64,000 nucleotides of DNA from Candidatus Latescibacterota bacterium (GTDB taxonomy: Bacteria; Latescibacterota; UBA2968; UBA8231): contig JAJEFJ010000031.1 of the NCBI GenBank assembly GCA_022820485.1, positions 16,459 to 80,458 of the forward strand, written 5' to 3'. The position numbers were made by a program, and so were the translations under genes. Of this stretch, positions 43,095-51,581 are shown piece after piece (the first letter of the stretch is position 1; the number at the start of each line of letters is the position of its first letter). The notes under the pieces are model-generated. The model saw only the letters and a program-made list of their open reading frames with translations, did not search any database and was not told the DNA's origin.

Positions 43095-43279
43095 CTTGGG
43101 CCTCCGACGGGCGGCGAGGGCGGTTATGCCTTAGCTTACATCAGAAAACATACGGGGGAGATAAAGGCGTTGTCAACGGAGCATTTAGTGCAGCAGTAAG
43201 CCTGTCGTTGGTCGGGATGCGATCTTGAAAACTATCGACAGAAAGGGCTCCTGGTAGGGCCATAAACGCCTCTTTCCCA

Positions 43280-43317
43280 CCAAAGCAAAACGGGCTACGT
43301 CTTTTGACGTAACCCGT
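43280..43317 (-). terminator. Rho-independent terminator after tRNA-Arg
   Basis: On the minus strand AACGGGTTACGTC pairs with GACGTAGCCCGTT around a four-base AAAA loop with one mismatch, followed by TTGCTTT. It begins nine bases after the tRNA 3' end, so it ends the operon that finishes with tRNA-Arg(ACG). Confidence 0.7.
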
Positions 43318-43326
43318 TGTTTTTAA

Positions 43327-43403
43327 TGGCGCACCCACAGGGACTCGAACCCCGAACCTTCTGATCCGTAGTCAGGTGCTCTATCCAATTGAGCTATGGG
43401 TGC
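43327..43403 (-). tRNA. tRNA-Arg (anticodon ACG)
   Basis: A full cloverleaf is present: acceptor GCACCCA/TGGGTGC, D-arm, anticodon loop CTACGGA with anticodon ACG, T-loop TTCGAGT, and an encoded CCA. The A34 should become inosine to read CGN codons. The first pair of the anticodon stem is C-A. Confidence 0.93.
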
Positions 43404-43441
43404 AAAGCAGTGTCATAAAATAGACTCCGCCCCCATACTCG

Positions 43442-44611
43442 TCAAGGTGCGAACCCCTCGGACAAAGCCTCCAAATACTTGTAACCCGATCCCGTATTAA
43501 AGAGCACCACGCGCTCGTCCGGGGCCACTAGCCCCTGCTCCTTGAGCTTGATTAGGGCCGCTAGCGTCGCCCCGCCTTCGGGTGCGGGGAAAATGCCCGC
43601 GTGCGCCGCCATGCTGTGCGAATGCGCGATCAATTCCTCGTCGCTGACGGCAATGGCAGTGCCGCCGCTTTCCCGCAACACCTGCAACATCAGAAAATCG
43701 CCGACCGCACTGGGGACGCGCAGACCCGAAGCCACGGTGTGAGCGCCTTCCCAAGCCTCGGCAGCTTCATCGCCGCGAGCAAAGGCCCGCACAATCGGCG
43801 CACAGCCCTCGGCCTGCACCGAGATCATCCGCGGCCGGTGCTCGCCAATCCAGCCGAGTTGCTCCAGCTCGGCGAATGCCTTCCACATCCCGATCAACCC
43901 CGTGCCCCCGCCGGTGGGATAAATCACCACGTCGGGCAACAACCAATCCATCTGCTCGGCCAGCTCGTAGCCTAGCGTTTTCTTCCCCTCGATGCGGTAC
44001 GGCTCCTTGAGCGTCGATACCTCAAACCACCCCTCGGCTTCTTTGCGCTCGCCGACGATGCGACCGCAATCGCTGATTAGCCCGTCAACCAGTTTGACCT
44101 CGGCACCGCAGGACCGACACTCGACGACAAAAGCCTGCGGCGTATCGCGAGGCATAAAGACAATCGCCGACAGGCCACAGGCGGCGGCGTAGGCTGCCAT
44201 CGCGCCACCGGCATTGCCCGCCGTGGGGATGGCCAGCTTTTGCACGCCGCGCGCGCGAGCACAGGTAACGGCAGCCGAGAGTCCGCGCGCCTTGAAGGAG
44301 CCGGTGGGATTGGGCGATTCGTCCTTGATGTAGAGCTGAGAAAAGTCCGTCCAGCGACCCAAGCGCTCCGGGCGCAGCAACGGGGTGAAACCCTCGCCGA
44401 GAGAGACGATCTCCTCGGGCGTGCGAATGGGCATGACTTCCCGGTAGCGCCACATCGTCGGCGGGCGGCTGCTAAGCGCGTCGCGGGTCAACGCACGTCC
44501 GGCCCGGTCTAAGTCGTAGCGGGCGAGGAGGGGCGCACCGACCTCCGACAGGTTCTGCAACACGTCGGCGTCGTAACGGGCACCCGTACGGGAACATTCT
44601 AGATGCGTCAT
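43442..44611 (-). CDS. thrC: threonine synthase
   Basis: This 389-residue PLP enzyme of fold type II converts O-phosphohomoserine to threonine. The PLP lysine is K107 in NPTGSFKARG, followed by AIPTAGNAGGAMAAYAAACG and YPTGGGTGLIGMWKA for cofactor phosphate binding. The N-terminal CSRTG and zinc-finger-free start place it in the short class. The ATG at 44611 overlaps the nadD stop (ATGA); two codons upstream a GTG is not needed. It is followed by tRNA-Arg. No thrA or thrB lies in the window. Confidence 0.93.
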   Translation of the reverse strand: MTHLECSRTGARYDADVLQNLSEVGAPLLARYDLDRAGRALTRDALSSRPPTMWRYREVMPIRTPEEIVSLGEGFTPLLRPERLGRWTDFSQLYIKDESPNPTGSFKARGLSAAVTCARARGVQKLAIPTAGNAGGAMAAYAAACGLSAIVFMPRDTPQAFVVECRSCGAEVKLVDGLISDCGRIVGERKEAEGWFEVSTLKEPYRIEGKKTLGYELAEQMDWLLPDVVIYPTGGGTGLIGMWKAFAELEQLGWIGEHRPRMISVQAEGCAPIVRAFARGDEAAEAWEGAHTVASGLRVPSAVGDFLMLQVLRESGGTAIAVSDEELIAHSHSMAAHAGIFPAPEGGATLAALIKLKEQGLVAPDERVVLFNTGSGYKYLEALSEGFAP

Positions 44612-45195
44612 GAACACGGGGTGGCGTACAATCCTTTCGCAAGTATGTGAGCCTCGACCGCTTCGGGCACCATGTAGCGGATCGGTAGGCCAGCGGCCCG
44701 GCGCGACCTAATCTCGGTCGAGGACAGCTCAATGAGCGGAGTATCTATGAAATGCAGAAGCGCCAGCAGCTTGGGGTCGTCGCTTGCCACCTCGCCGGGA
44801 CGCGCCCCTACTACCACCGTACACTGGGCAAAAATGCCTTCGAGATCGTGCCACTCGTCTAGCTGGCCGATGTTGTCCGCGCCGATAATAAAAAATAGCG
44901 CAGCACGAGGATGAAGCTGGTGCAGCAGGCGCAGGGTTTCAACGGTATAGGACTTGCCCGGGCGGTCTAGCTCCAAGCGCGAGGCCGCAAAATCGGCGCA
45001 GTCAGCCACGGCTAGTTCAACCATGGTCCAGCGCTCCTCAGCCGGTGCGTACGCGCCCTGCTTGAGCGGCTGATCGGCTGCGGGAATGAAGAGCACTTCG
45101 TCGAGGGGGATTTGCTCTAAGGCGAAGCGGGCCAAGAGCAGATGGCCGTGGTGGATGGGGTCAAAACTGCCGCCGATGACGCCGATGCGCCGCAT
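44608..45195 (-). CDS. nadD: nicotinate-nucleotide adenylyltransferase
   Basis: This 195-residue nucleotidyltransferase makes deamido-NAD from nicotinate mononucleotide and ATP. It has GGSFDPIHHGHLLLA near residue 8 (the HxGH ATP site) and the C-terminal SSTEIRSRRAAGLPIRYMVP. I set the start at ATG 45195, three bases after bamD's stop; an upstream in-frame start at 45363 would overlap bamD and add 56 unrelated residues. bamD-nadD adjacency is seen in other bacteria. Confidence 0.93.
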   Translation of the reverse strand: MRRIGVIGGSFDPIHHGHLLLARFALEQIPLDEVLFIPAADQPLKQGAYAPAEERWTMVELAVADCADFAASRLELDRPGKSYTVETLRLLHQLHPRAALFFIIGADNIGQLDEWHDLEGIFAQCTVVVGARPGEVASDDPKLLALLHFIDTPLIELSSTEIRSRRAAGLPIRYMVPEAVEAHILAKGLYATPCS

Positions 45196-45197
45196 CT

Positions 45198-45944
45198 TTA
45201 GCCCGGCGATTGGCTCAGCCCGGATAGGTGCTTCTGCACGCCCTCCACCAGCTCCGGGTCGCCGCTGTCTTGCAGTACTTCCTTCCAATAGCGCACCGCT
45301 AGATCCACATCGCCTTGCTCGCGGGCGATTTCGCCCATGTGGAAAAGCGTGGTGTAATACCACTCACCGACATCCGGGTACTCGCGCAAAACTTCCTCGT
45401 AGGTCATTTTGGCCGCGTCGAGATGGCCCTGCTTGTGGTACAGGCGGCCACTTAGGTACTGCTTTTGCGCTAGGCGGCTCCGGCACTCGACGATGCGCTC
45501 GCGCGCCTGTTCCGCCAAGGGCGCGTCGGGATTGTCTTCAATAAAGTTGCGGAAGGCCGTCAGGGCCTCAAAGGTCTCCTTCTGGTCGAGCTCTGGGCGG
45601 CGCAATTGCTTGAAGTACGACTCGCCTACCTTGAACTGCGCCTCAACCGCCCACTCGCTAGACGGATAAATATCGACGATGCGCTGATACTCAAAGGCGG
45701 CATTGACCCAATCGCGATTGCAAAAGTGCGCTTCGGCGAGGAGAAACTGCGCCTCGGCCACCCGGCGCGAGCCGGGAAAGTTGCTGACTAAGCGCTTGAA
45801 GTGTTCGGAGGCCTCTAGGCAGCGGTTTTTCTCCATGGCCTTTTGGCCTTCTTCAAAGTAGTAATCCGCGCCTTGGAGTTTCTCCGGCGGCGTGCTGGCG
45901 CAGGCGGCGACGCACAGGGCGAGCGGGAAAGCGAGATATTTCAT
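45198..45944 (-). CDS. bamD: outer-membrane assembly lipoprotein BamD
   Basis: This 248-residue BamD precursor has a short signal peptide and lipobox AAC (Cys near residue 15), followed by five TPR-like helix pairs: YYFEEGQKAMEKNRC, AEAQFLLAEAHFCN, EYQRIVDIYP, and so on. BamD bridges BamA and the other BAM subunits in outer-membrane protein insertion. It follows the 207-residue unknown by a two-base gap and precedes nadD. The late repeat unit QGDVDLAVRYWKEVL is somewhat longer than usual. Confidence 0.92.
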   Translation of the reverse strand: MKYLAFPLALCVAACASTPPEKLQGADYYFEEGQKAMEKNRCLEASEHFKRLVSNFPGSRRVAEAQFLLAEAHFCNRDWVNAAFEYQRIVDIYPSSEWAVEAQFKVGESYFKQLRRPELDQKETFEALTAFRNFIEDNPDAPLAEQARERIVECRSRLAQKQYLSGRLYHKQGHLDAAKMTYEEVLREYPDVGEWYYTTLFHMGEIAREQGDVDLAVRYWKEVLQDSGDPELVEGVQKHLSGLSQSPG

Positions 45945-45946
45945 AG

Positions 45947-46570
45947 CTAGCGGTTAGAAAAGAACAAATAGATAAGCCCACCGAGCACAGTGGAGACGAT
46001 CACAGGTTCGACGAACTTGCTCCACGTTTGTTCCTCTAACTCGGTCTGGGCGAATTTGAACTGGTCGTGCTGGAGTAGGTCTAGCTGCTTTTTGGGGATC
46101 TGATCGCGCTGCGTGCGAGTGATTTCGTCCTGCCAGTGGACCACGTCGTCGCGCTCGTCGCTCAAGCGCAGGGCGAGCGTTACCCGGCCCTGGCGGCTGA
46201 CTTTGCTGCCGCGCAGTCCCGAATACGCGGAGACGCCCAAGTCGAGCACTCGGTAGGACAGGCGCATACTCGCCGGTTGGGCCGCGGTCGAATCCAAGGT
46301 CACGCTAAAGCCGCGCGTCAGCAGCCGGTTGGCCAGCAGGTGTTCAACCATCCAATTGGCATCGTGCTTGCTCTGCGCCACGATCAACAAGGGAGCCGAC
46401 GCGGCATCCGCTGGCATTTCAATGCGCCCCAAACTCTCATCGACCGCACTCGCCACGGTCTCGACCAACAAGTCCATATTGGTGGGAAAAGGAATGGCGG
46501 CCGACGCGGTGGCACCGATCATCAGCGCGGCCAAAAGGCGATAACAAATTCGCAACAAGATCGTTCTCAT
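45947..46570 (-). CDS. unknown periplasmic protein with C-terminal membrane anchor
   Basis: This 207-residue protein has an N-terminal signal peptide (residues about 1-25) and a C-terminal hydrophobic helix (VIVSTVLGGLIYLFF). The middle, with LLIVAQSKHDANWMVEHLLANRLLTRG and RVTLALRLSDERDDVVHWQDEI, resembles a small alpha/beta domain I do not recognise. It begins at ATG 46570, overlapping the cpoB stop by one base, and ends three bases before bamD. The envelope-operon position suggests a BAM- or Tol-Pal-related role, as inference. Confidence 0.65.
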   Translation of the reverse strand: MRTILLRICYRLLAALMIGATASAAIPFPTNMDLLVETVASAVDESLGRIEMPADAASAPLLIVAQSKHDANWMVEHLLANRLLTRGFSVTLDSTAAQPASMRLSYRVLDLGVSAYSGLRGSKVSRQGRVTLALRLSDERDDVVHWQDEITRTQRDQIPKKQLDLLQHDQFKFAQTELEEQTWSKFVEPVIVSTVLGGLIYLFFSNR

Positions 46571-47280
46571 CAACCACCGAGGTGTTTTATCTGTTCGCGG
46601 GCTGTGGGCACATATTCGCTGTCTGGATATTCATCGACTAGCTTGCGCAAGGCCACAAGCGCCCGGTCGCGCTCGTCCAAAGCGAGGTGACAGCGGGCAA
46701 TTTTTAGCTGGGAGTCGTCGGCTTTATCCGTGTTGCTGAAGGCAAACACCTTGGTGAATTCGATGAGCGCCTGCTGGTATTGGCGCAGCCCGTAATAGCA
46801 CTCGCCTTTCCAATACTGGGCGTTATCGGACCATTCGCTCAGGGGTGCTTTCTGCAGCAAGCGATCAAACTCGGCCAAGGCGCGGTCGTATTGTTTGTGG
46901 CGATAGTAGTAGAGCGCACCTTGGTACATGTTGAACGCATCGCTTTTGCCGCTATCGGACGTCGCCGTGGGGCGCGGCGACTGGGCGCGGCGCGGTAAAG
47001 AATCCAGTCGCGCACTTAGGACGCGGCTTTGGCTTTGGAGGGCTCTGAGTGCTTGCCGCAACTGGGCGTTGGACGCCTCTAGCTGGCGCACGCGCTCAGC
47101 CATGGCTTGCTCGCGCTCGTATGCGACCGCAACAGCGCGTTCGAGGGACTGAAATGCTTCGCTTTCCTCTGGCTGGACCTCTTCCCGCTGGACGAGGGGT
47201 TGTTCGACCGGCGGCACAGGCGGCGCAGCACAAGCCCCAAGGCCCAAGGCCAACACCAACGCGCTCTTCGCGCTTTTCAT
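46570..47280 (-). CDS. cpoB: Tol-Pal-associated TPR lipoprotein (CpoB/YbgF)
   Basis: This 236-residue protein has a signal peptide and lipobox GAC near residue 18, a long coiled coil (about residues 60-100, with QLEASNAQLRQALRAL) and TPR pairs (MYQGALYYYRHKQYDRALAEF, YWKGECYYGLRQY, KIARCHLALDERDRALVAL). This is the YbgF/CpoB layout, which coordinates Tol-Pal with cell wall growth. No tol or pal genes adjoin it. I chose ATG 47280; an in-frame start at 47373 would add 31 residues without the signal pattern. Confidence 0.85.
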   Translation of the reverse strand: MKSAKSALVLALGLGACAAPPVPPVEQPLVQREEVQPEESEAFQSLERAVAVAYEREQAMAERVRQLEASNAQLRQALRALQSQSRVLSARLDSLPRRAQSPRPTATSDSGKSDAFNMYQGALYYYRHKQYDRALAEFDRLLQKAPLSEWSDNAQYWKGECYYGLRQYQQALIEFTKVFAFSNTDKADDSQLKIARCHLALDERDRALVALRKLVDEYPDSEYVPTAREQIKHLGG

Positions 47281-47365
47281 TGCATTTTTTATTGGAATCA
47301 CAAATGAACCATCTTCGATAAATATAGCACAATCCCCCTCTCCAGACCAAATCGCGCAAGGGACG

Positions 47366-47887
47366 TCACGCACACGCGCTGGGCAGCGCCTTGATGCGCT
47401 CGACTAATTGGGTAGTGGAAGTGCCCGGCCACAGCGGCAAGGCGCGCACTTGGCCGCCGCGCACTTCGACGTATTCGCGGCCGACGATCGCGGCCGGGGT
47501 GTAATCGCCCCCCTTGACCAAGACATCGGGCGCGAGCGCGGCCACGAGGCCCTCGACGCTCTCACCCGAGAAGATACACACATGCGAAACGCATTCTAAA
47601 GCCGCGAGCACCGCGGCGCGGTCGTCTTGCGGGCAGACGGGCCGTCCGTGGCCCTTGAGGGCGCGGACCCCGTCGTCGTCGTTTAACCCCACCGCGAGAC
47701 AGTCACCCAAGGCACGCGCCGCGCACAAGTACTCGACGTGACCACGATGCAGCAAGTCAAAGCATCCATTGGTGAAGACGAAGGTCTGCCGCGCTTTTTT
47801 TAATTGGCTGCGGACGGCGAGCAACTGGTCGCACGTAATGATTTTGGCGGGACCGACCAAGGTCGGCTGTGCATCGGGCGACTGCAT
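47366..47887 (-). CDS. RfaE-type D-glycero-beta-D-manno-heptose 1-phosphate adenylyltransferase domain
   Basis: This 173-residue nucleotidyltransferase resembles the second domain of HldE (RfaE2): FTNGCFDLLHRGHVEYL at residues about 38-54, GLNDDDGVRALKG and VLVKGGDY. It would make ADP-heptose for lipopolysaccharide; the kinase domain is not fused, as in many non-enteric bacteria. I set the start at ATG 47887, because the longer frame up to 47989 crosses tRNA-His and gives the standard spurious peptide of that tRNA. The gene follows the two tRNAs. Confidence 0.85.
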   Translation of the reverse strand: MQSPDAQPTLVGPAKIITCDQLLAVRSQLKKARQTFVFTNGCFDLLHRGHVEYLCAARALGDCLAVGLNDDDGVRALKGHGRPVCPQDDRAAVLAALECVSHVCIFSGESVEGLVAALAPDVLVKGGDYTPAAIVGREYVEVRGGQVRALPLWPGTSTTQLVERIKALPSACA

Positions 47888-47909
47888 GGGCAAAGACGAG
47901 ATTAGAAGA

Positions 47910-47987
47910 TGGGGTGGATGACGGGAGTTGAACCCGCGCCCTCCAGGGCCACAACCTGGCGCTCTAACCAACTGAGCTACACCCACC
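47910..47987 (-). tRNA. tRNA-His (anticodon GTG)
   Basis: The acceptor GTGGGTG/CATCCAC contains one G-T pair. The extra 5' G expected for tRNA-His is present at 47987 opposite C73. The anticodon loop is TTGTGGC and CCA is encoded. It lies between tRNA-Arg(TCT) and the heptose nucleotidyltransferase gene. Confidence 0.94.
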
Positions 47988-48009
47988 ACCTAGATCTTGA
48001 GGGCTTGCA

Positions 48010-48086
48010 TGGCGTGCCCAGTAGGACTCGAACCTACGACCGTCTGCTTAGAAGGCAGATGCTCTATCCAACTGAGCTATGGGCAC
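48010..48086 (-). tRNA. tRNA-Arg (anticodon TCT)
   Basis: A complete cloverleaf is present with acceptor GTGCCCA/TGGGCAC, anticodon loop CTTCTAA (anticodon TCT), T-loop TTCGAGT and encoded CCA. It reads AGA and AGG. The tRNA is first in the tRNA-Arg, tRNA-His, heptose nucleotidyltransferase, cpoB series. Confidence 0.94.
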
Positions 48087-48106
48087 ATCGCCAAGCGGTG
48101 CAAGCA

Positions 48107-48161
48107 TTTAAAAATATTAGGGCCTATCCCGCGCAAAGTCAACGCGACTCGCGGCTAGGCC
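48107..48161 (-). terminator. Rho-independent terminator of the sugar-acid cluster
   Basis: On the minus strand GGCCTA-g-CCGCG pairs with CGCGG-ga-TAGGCC, giving 11 base pairs and a 16-base loop. It is followed by CTAATATTTTTAAA. It overlaps the UxuA stop codon and separates that operon from the tRNA genes. Confidence 0.62.
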
Positions 48162-49210
48162 GGGCCGACGCTTTCGTTGTTGACGGCCTGCACCAGCGCC
48201 CGCATATAGGCGATAGAGTACGCGACGCCGGCGCGGCTGCCTCCGATCATCTCGGGAATGTGGTCGGGAATGATGGCCCCGTCGAACTCGACGGCGCGCA
48301 GGGCCTGCATCACGCGGTGCATGTCCTGATAGCCGTCGTCCATCAGGGTTTCGACCCACGGGTCCGGCATGGGGTTGGAGACGTTGCGGAAGTGAATTTT
48401 GAAGAGCTTGTTGCGCGCACCAAAGTAGTGTATCGCTTCTTCGACCGACGCCCCCATGCCCTGCTTGCCGCCCTCCAGCCAACAGCCGACGCACAGACAG
48501 ACGCCGATATTGGGACTGTCGGCAATGTCCATCGCCCGCTTGTACCCGGCAAAATTGCCGAAGATGCAGCGCGGTATTCCGCCTAGGGCATAGACCGGCG
48601 GGTCGTCGGGATGGATGCCGATATAAACTCCGACTTCCTCGGCGACCGGCGCGACCTTGCGGATCATGTACTCGTAGTTTTCCCACAGCTCGTCTTCCGC
48701 GTAGGCGCGGCCGTGGGTCAAGTCGCCGGCAAAGGTCTCGCTGCCCCAGCGACCTGTGGCGCTTTTGATGTCGAGAGTCCGCGCGCTCATGCCGCCGCGG
48801 CGAGTGGTGCGGCCGGTGCTCCAGATGCCATTGCCCATGTGGGCGTACGTGTGGTAGTGGATGCCAGCGGCGCCGAGGTCGCGGATGAATTGGATTAATT
48901 CTGCGACTTTCTCGTCGCGGCCGGGCAGATTGAGCGTAATCTCCGGAACGTTGTGGACCGCGTGATTGGCGATGCGATAGATCTGCAGGCCGTATTGGGC
49001 AAAGCGCACGGCGAACTGTTTGTAGTGTTCGACGCTGTGCAACGCCGGGTCGTCAATGCCGAGCATGACCCATTCGACGCCGAGCTGTTGGAAGAATTGC
49101 AAATCCTCGTCGCTGGCCTTGTGCGAGGTCTGAACGGCGACTTGGATTCCCGGTTTGCTGGAGTACAGGCCGGGGACGGCGCGCAATGCGTAGGGTCTGT
49201 TGGCGGTCAT
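48155..49210 (-). CDS. mannonate dehydratase-type protein (UxuA family)
   Basis: This 351-residue TIM-barrel protein has the UxuA pattern: GIHPDDPP near residue 199, KIHFRNV near 273 and FDGAIIPDHIPEM near 315. UxuA dehydrates D-mannonate to 2-keto-3-deoxygluconate with a metal bound by these segments. It is coupled to the PhyH gene upstream by an ATGA overlap, and a hairpin terminator ends the operon. A second UxuA-type gene lies divergently at 51582. The two share motifs but not the same flanks, so their substrates may differ. Confidence 0.85.
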   Translation of the reverse strand: MTANRPYALRAVPGLYSSKPGIQVAVQTSHKASDEDLQFFQQLGVEWVMLGIDDPALHSVEHYKQFAVRFAQYGLQIYRIANHAVHNVPEITLNLPGRDEKVAELIQFIRDLGAAGIHYHTYAHMGNGIWSTGRTTRRGGMSARTLDIKSATGRWGSETFAGDLTHGRAYAEDELWENYEYMIRKVAPVAEEVGVYIGIHPDDPPVYALGGIPRCIFGNFAGYKRAMDIADSPNIGVCLCVGCWLEGGKQGMGASVEEAIHYFGARNKLFKIHFRNVSNPMPDPWVETLMDDGYQDMHRVMQALRAVEFDGAIIPDHIPEMIGGSRAGVAYSIAYMRALVQAVNNESVGPA

Positions 49211-49995
49211 AGAGTGCCTTCCTTTATCAGTTCGGAAACCGGCTGCGACCTTTCCCAGCGCAGCGCGACTTCTTGGTCAATACCGCAGAGCCAGTTCCAG
49301 GTGCGGATGCGCCGCACCCGATCGCGGTAGGATTCAACTTCGGTTACATAGGGCAGGCGCAGACGATCGCGATAGGCGGGAATTTCCGCCGCATCGCAGC
49401 GCCAGTCTCGCTGTGGTGCAGCCGTGCGGTGGTAGGAGAACTTGATCATGCTGCGGGCGCGGTCGTTGGTTTTAGGACCGGCCTTGTGCCAGATGCCATA
49501 GCGGGTCAGCACCACCGTGCCGGCCGGCACCGTCAGCGAGACTTGGCCGAGGATGTCGCCGTAGTGGGCGATGGCCTCGCGATCGACGGCGCGGCAATGC
49601 GAGCCGGGCAGAACCATAGTTGGCCCGTCGACGAGCGCGACGCTGTGCGGGTAGTAGTAGCACTGGAGTTCAAAGACGTCGTAGCCGCTGCCCGAAAGCC
49701 CGTCCGAATGCCAAGTCTGGCCGAAGTGCGGCTCCTTGAAAAAGTGGTGGTGGCCGCCTCGGGGCACCAAGAAATCCTCGCCCAACAGCGAGCGCGCGAC
49801 CCCGGCGACTTGGGGATGCAGGAGCACCTGCTGAGTGAAGTCGTCCGCGGCGATAAAGGCGTCGCAATTGCCGGGAGCGAGGTCGTCGCAGCAGCGATTG
49901 AAGCCCTCGTCAATGACGCTTTCGAGGACCACCAAGCCGGAGGCGACAAAGTCCATGACGCCATCGTCGTCTAGCGTCGGTTTAATTGGCGACAT
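49207..49995 (-). CDS. phytanoyl-CoA dioxygenase-like Fe(II)/2OG oxygenase
   Basis: This 262-residue PhyH-family protein has the iron triad H96-x-D98 (FGQTWHSDGL) and H170 (YGIWHKAGPKTNDR), and R180 in RARSMIKFSYHR, a candidate for 2-oxoglutarate binding. The ATG has AGGAGGA four to five bases upstream. It lies in an operon between the 119-residue unknown and a UxuA-type gene, so it may oxidise a sugar-acid or related small molecule; phytanoyl-CoA is not implied. Confidence 0.89.
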   Translation of the reverse strand: MSPIKPTLDDDGVMDFVASGLVVLESVIDEGFNRCCDDLAPGNCDAFIAADDFTQQVLLHPQVAGVARSLLGEDFLVPRGGHHHFFKEPHFGQTWHSDGLSGSGYDVFELQCYYYPHSVALVDGPTMVLPGSHCRAVDREAIAHYGDILGQVSLTVPAGTVVLTRYGIWHKAGPKTNDRARSMIKFSYHRTAAPQRDWRCDAAEIPAYRDRLRLPYVTEVESYRDRVRRIRTWNWLCGIDQEVALRWERSQPVSELIKEGTL

Positions 49996-50004
49996 CCGTT
50001 CCTC

Positions 50005-50364
50005 CTAAGCGAATTTTTCGAGCACGAACTCATAGCCGAGATAGTCGTTGTCCTGGCCCTCGTACGCGTAGAGCTTGGCAATGGGAAACTGCACCACGCG
50101 CCAGCCAGCGGCCACGGCCGCGAGCACTGATTCGTAGGGTGCTTCGTCGCTAGGCAGAGTCGGCTTCTGCGGCTGGGTGGCGTCGTACAAGGCCCAGCTA
50201 GCCAGCGGCGAGCGCATATTGGTCGATTTGGCGTAGAGATAGAGAATCTGCTGGCGGGGTTCAGCGAGCAATTCACCAAGGCGGTCGAGATCCGCAGCGG
50301 TAATAGCCTCGGTGCGGAGCTTGTCGCGGCACTGTGCCAACCAGTCTTTTACAGCTTCGTGCAT
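50005..50364 (-). CDS. 119-residue protein of unknown function in sugar-acid operon
   Basis: This protein of 119 residues has a helical N-terminal half (WLAQCRDKLRTEAITAADL) and a second half with WRVVQFPIAKLYAYEGQDN, YLGYEFVLEKF. It has no signal peptide, no membrane span and no motif I recognise. Its stop is nine bases from the PhyH start, between the alcohol dehydrogenase and PhyH genes, so co-transcription is likely. It could be a small binding or regulatory partner; this is inference. Confidence 0.55.
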   Translation of the reverse strand: MHEAVKDWLAQCRDKLRTEAITAADLDRLGELLAEPRQQILYLYAKSTNMRSPLASWALYDATQPQKPTLPSDEAPYESVLAAVAAGWRVVQFPIAKLYAYEGQDNDYLGYEFVLEKFA

Positions 50365-50435
50365 ATCGGCTCCCTATGGCGTCGGCGACATAAGAAAGCG
50401 CCCTCGTGTAGCGCGGTCAACAACCAGCGATGCAC

Positions 50436-51458
50436 CTAGTAATCAACCACCACCTTGACGGTTTGGGGCTGGAGCGCTGCGTCGAAACCAGCAACTAAGT
50501 CGGGAAAGGGGACGCACTGCGAAATGAGGGGGGCCACGTCTAATTGCCGCCGTGCCAACAGGTCCAGGGACTGGGGAAATACGTGGGCAAAGCGGAAGGA
50601 GCCGCGGACGGTCAACTCCTTTTGCATGACCAAGTTGACCGGCAGTTCAATCGGACCGCCTTGGACACCCAACTGCACGATGGTGCCACCGGCCTTGCAG
50701 TGCGCGTACGCGGCTTGCAGGGCGGCTGGAGCACCGGAGGCTTCCACGACGACGTCGAATCCTTCGCCCGCCACCCGCGCCATGGCCGCCGAATCGTCGG
50801 CGCGCACGGGCTGATCGGCCCACAGCGACGCCGCCAAGTCGAGCGCACTTTGGCGAATATCGCTGACGACAAGGTGAGCCGCTCCGTAGTGCCGAGCGAC
50901 CAAGCCGATGAGCTGGCCAATAGGACCGGCTCCCGTCACCAGTACGCGCTTGCCAGCGATGCCTCCCGTTTGGCCGACGCCGTGGACGGCGATGGATAGC
51001 GGTTCGAGGAGGGCCGCTTGGCGATAGTCCATCGCCGTGGGCAGCGGATGGCAGTTGTGCGCATGGACTTGCACGTATTCGCGGAACGAGCCGTCTTGGG
51101 GCGGGCTACAGGCAGCAGAACCAAAGTAGCGCATCTGCGGGCAGAGATTGTAGCGGCCCTGGCGGCAGTGGGCGCACGTGCGACAGGGATGGGATGGGTC
51201 AATGGCCACTCGGCTGCCCGCTGGCAGCGCGTCTGCGAACGCGCCCGCATCGACGACTTCCCCGGCCGACTCGTGCCCGAGGACAAAGGGTCGCTCTGGG
51301 ACGAAATCGCCGTTTCTGCCGTGGACGTAGTAGTGCAGATCCGAGCCGCAGATACCAGTGGCGCGAACCCGCACCAAGACTTCGTCCGCGGCGATCTGCG
51401 GACGCTCGATTTCCGCGGCGCGCAGGTCGCGGGCACCGTGTAGGTAAAAAGCTCTCAT
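50436..51458 (-). CDS. zinc-binding alcohol dehydrogenase (L-idonate 5-dehydrogenase-like)
   Basis: This 340-residue medium-chain dehydrogenase has the catalytic zinc set C37, H62 and E63 (GHESAGE), and the structural zinc cysteines C92, C95, C98 and C106. The stretch QMRYFGSAACSPPQDGSF resembles L-idonate 5-dehydrogenase and sorbitol dehydrogenase. VTGAGPIGQLIGLVA is the NAD-binding motif. I set the start at ATG 51458; an in-frame start at 51494 adds 12 residues. It heads a minus-strand operon with the 119-residue unknown, PhyH and UxuA-type genes. Confidence 0.9.
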   Translation of the reverse strand: MRAFYLHGARDLRAAEIERPQIAADEVLVRVRATGICGSDLHYYVHGRNGDFVPERPFVLGHESAGEVVDAGAFADALPAGSRVAIDPSHPCRTCAHCRQGRYNLCPQMRYFGSAACSPPQDGSFREYVQVHAHNCHPLPTAMDYRQAALLEPLSIAVHGVGQTGGIAGKRVLVTGAGPIGQLIGLVARHYGAAHLVVSDIRQSALDLAASLWADQPVRADDSAAMARVAGEGFDVVVEASGAPAALQAAYAHCKAGGTIVQLGVQGGPIELPVNLVMQKELTVRGSFRFAHVFPQSLDLLARRQLDVAPLISQCVPFPDLVAGFDAALQPQTVKVVVDY

Positions 51459-51581
51459 GCAGCGGATAGTAGCGGCCAAAGTACGGCGCGTCAAGGGAAG
51501 GGCTGGCCGCGGCGAGATTTGCCTGCCGCAGGCGTTGTGCGTACTGTGCAGACACCATTCTCGTTAGAAAGGGAACCCACC

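Noticed and set aside
47888..47989. N-terminal extension of the heptose nucleotidyltransferase ORF containing VGVAQLVRAPGCG
   Set aside because: It is the translation of tRNA-His and not a protein; the gene is started at 47887.
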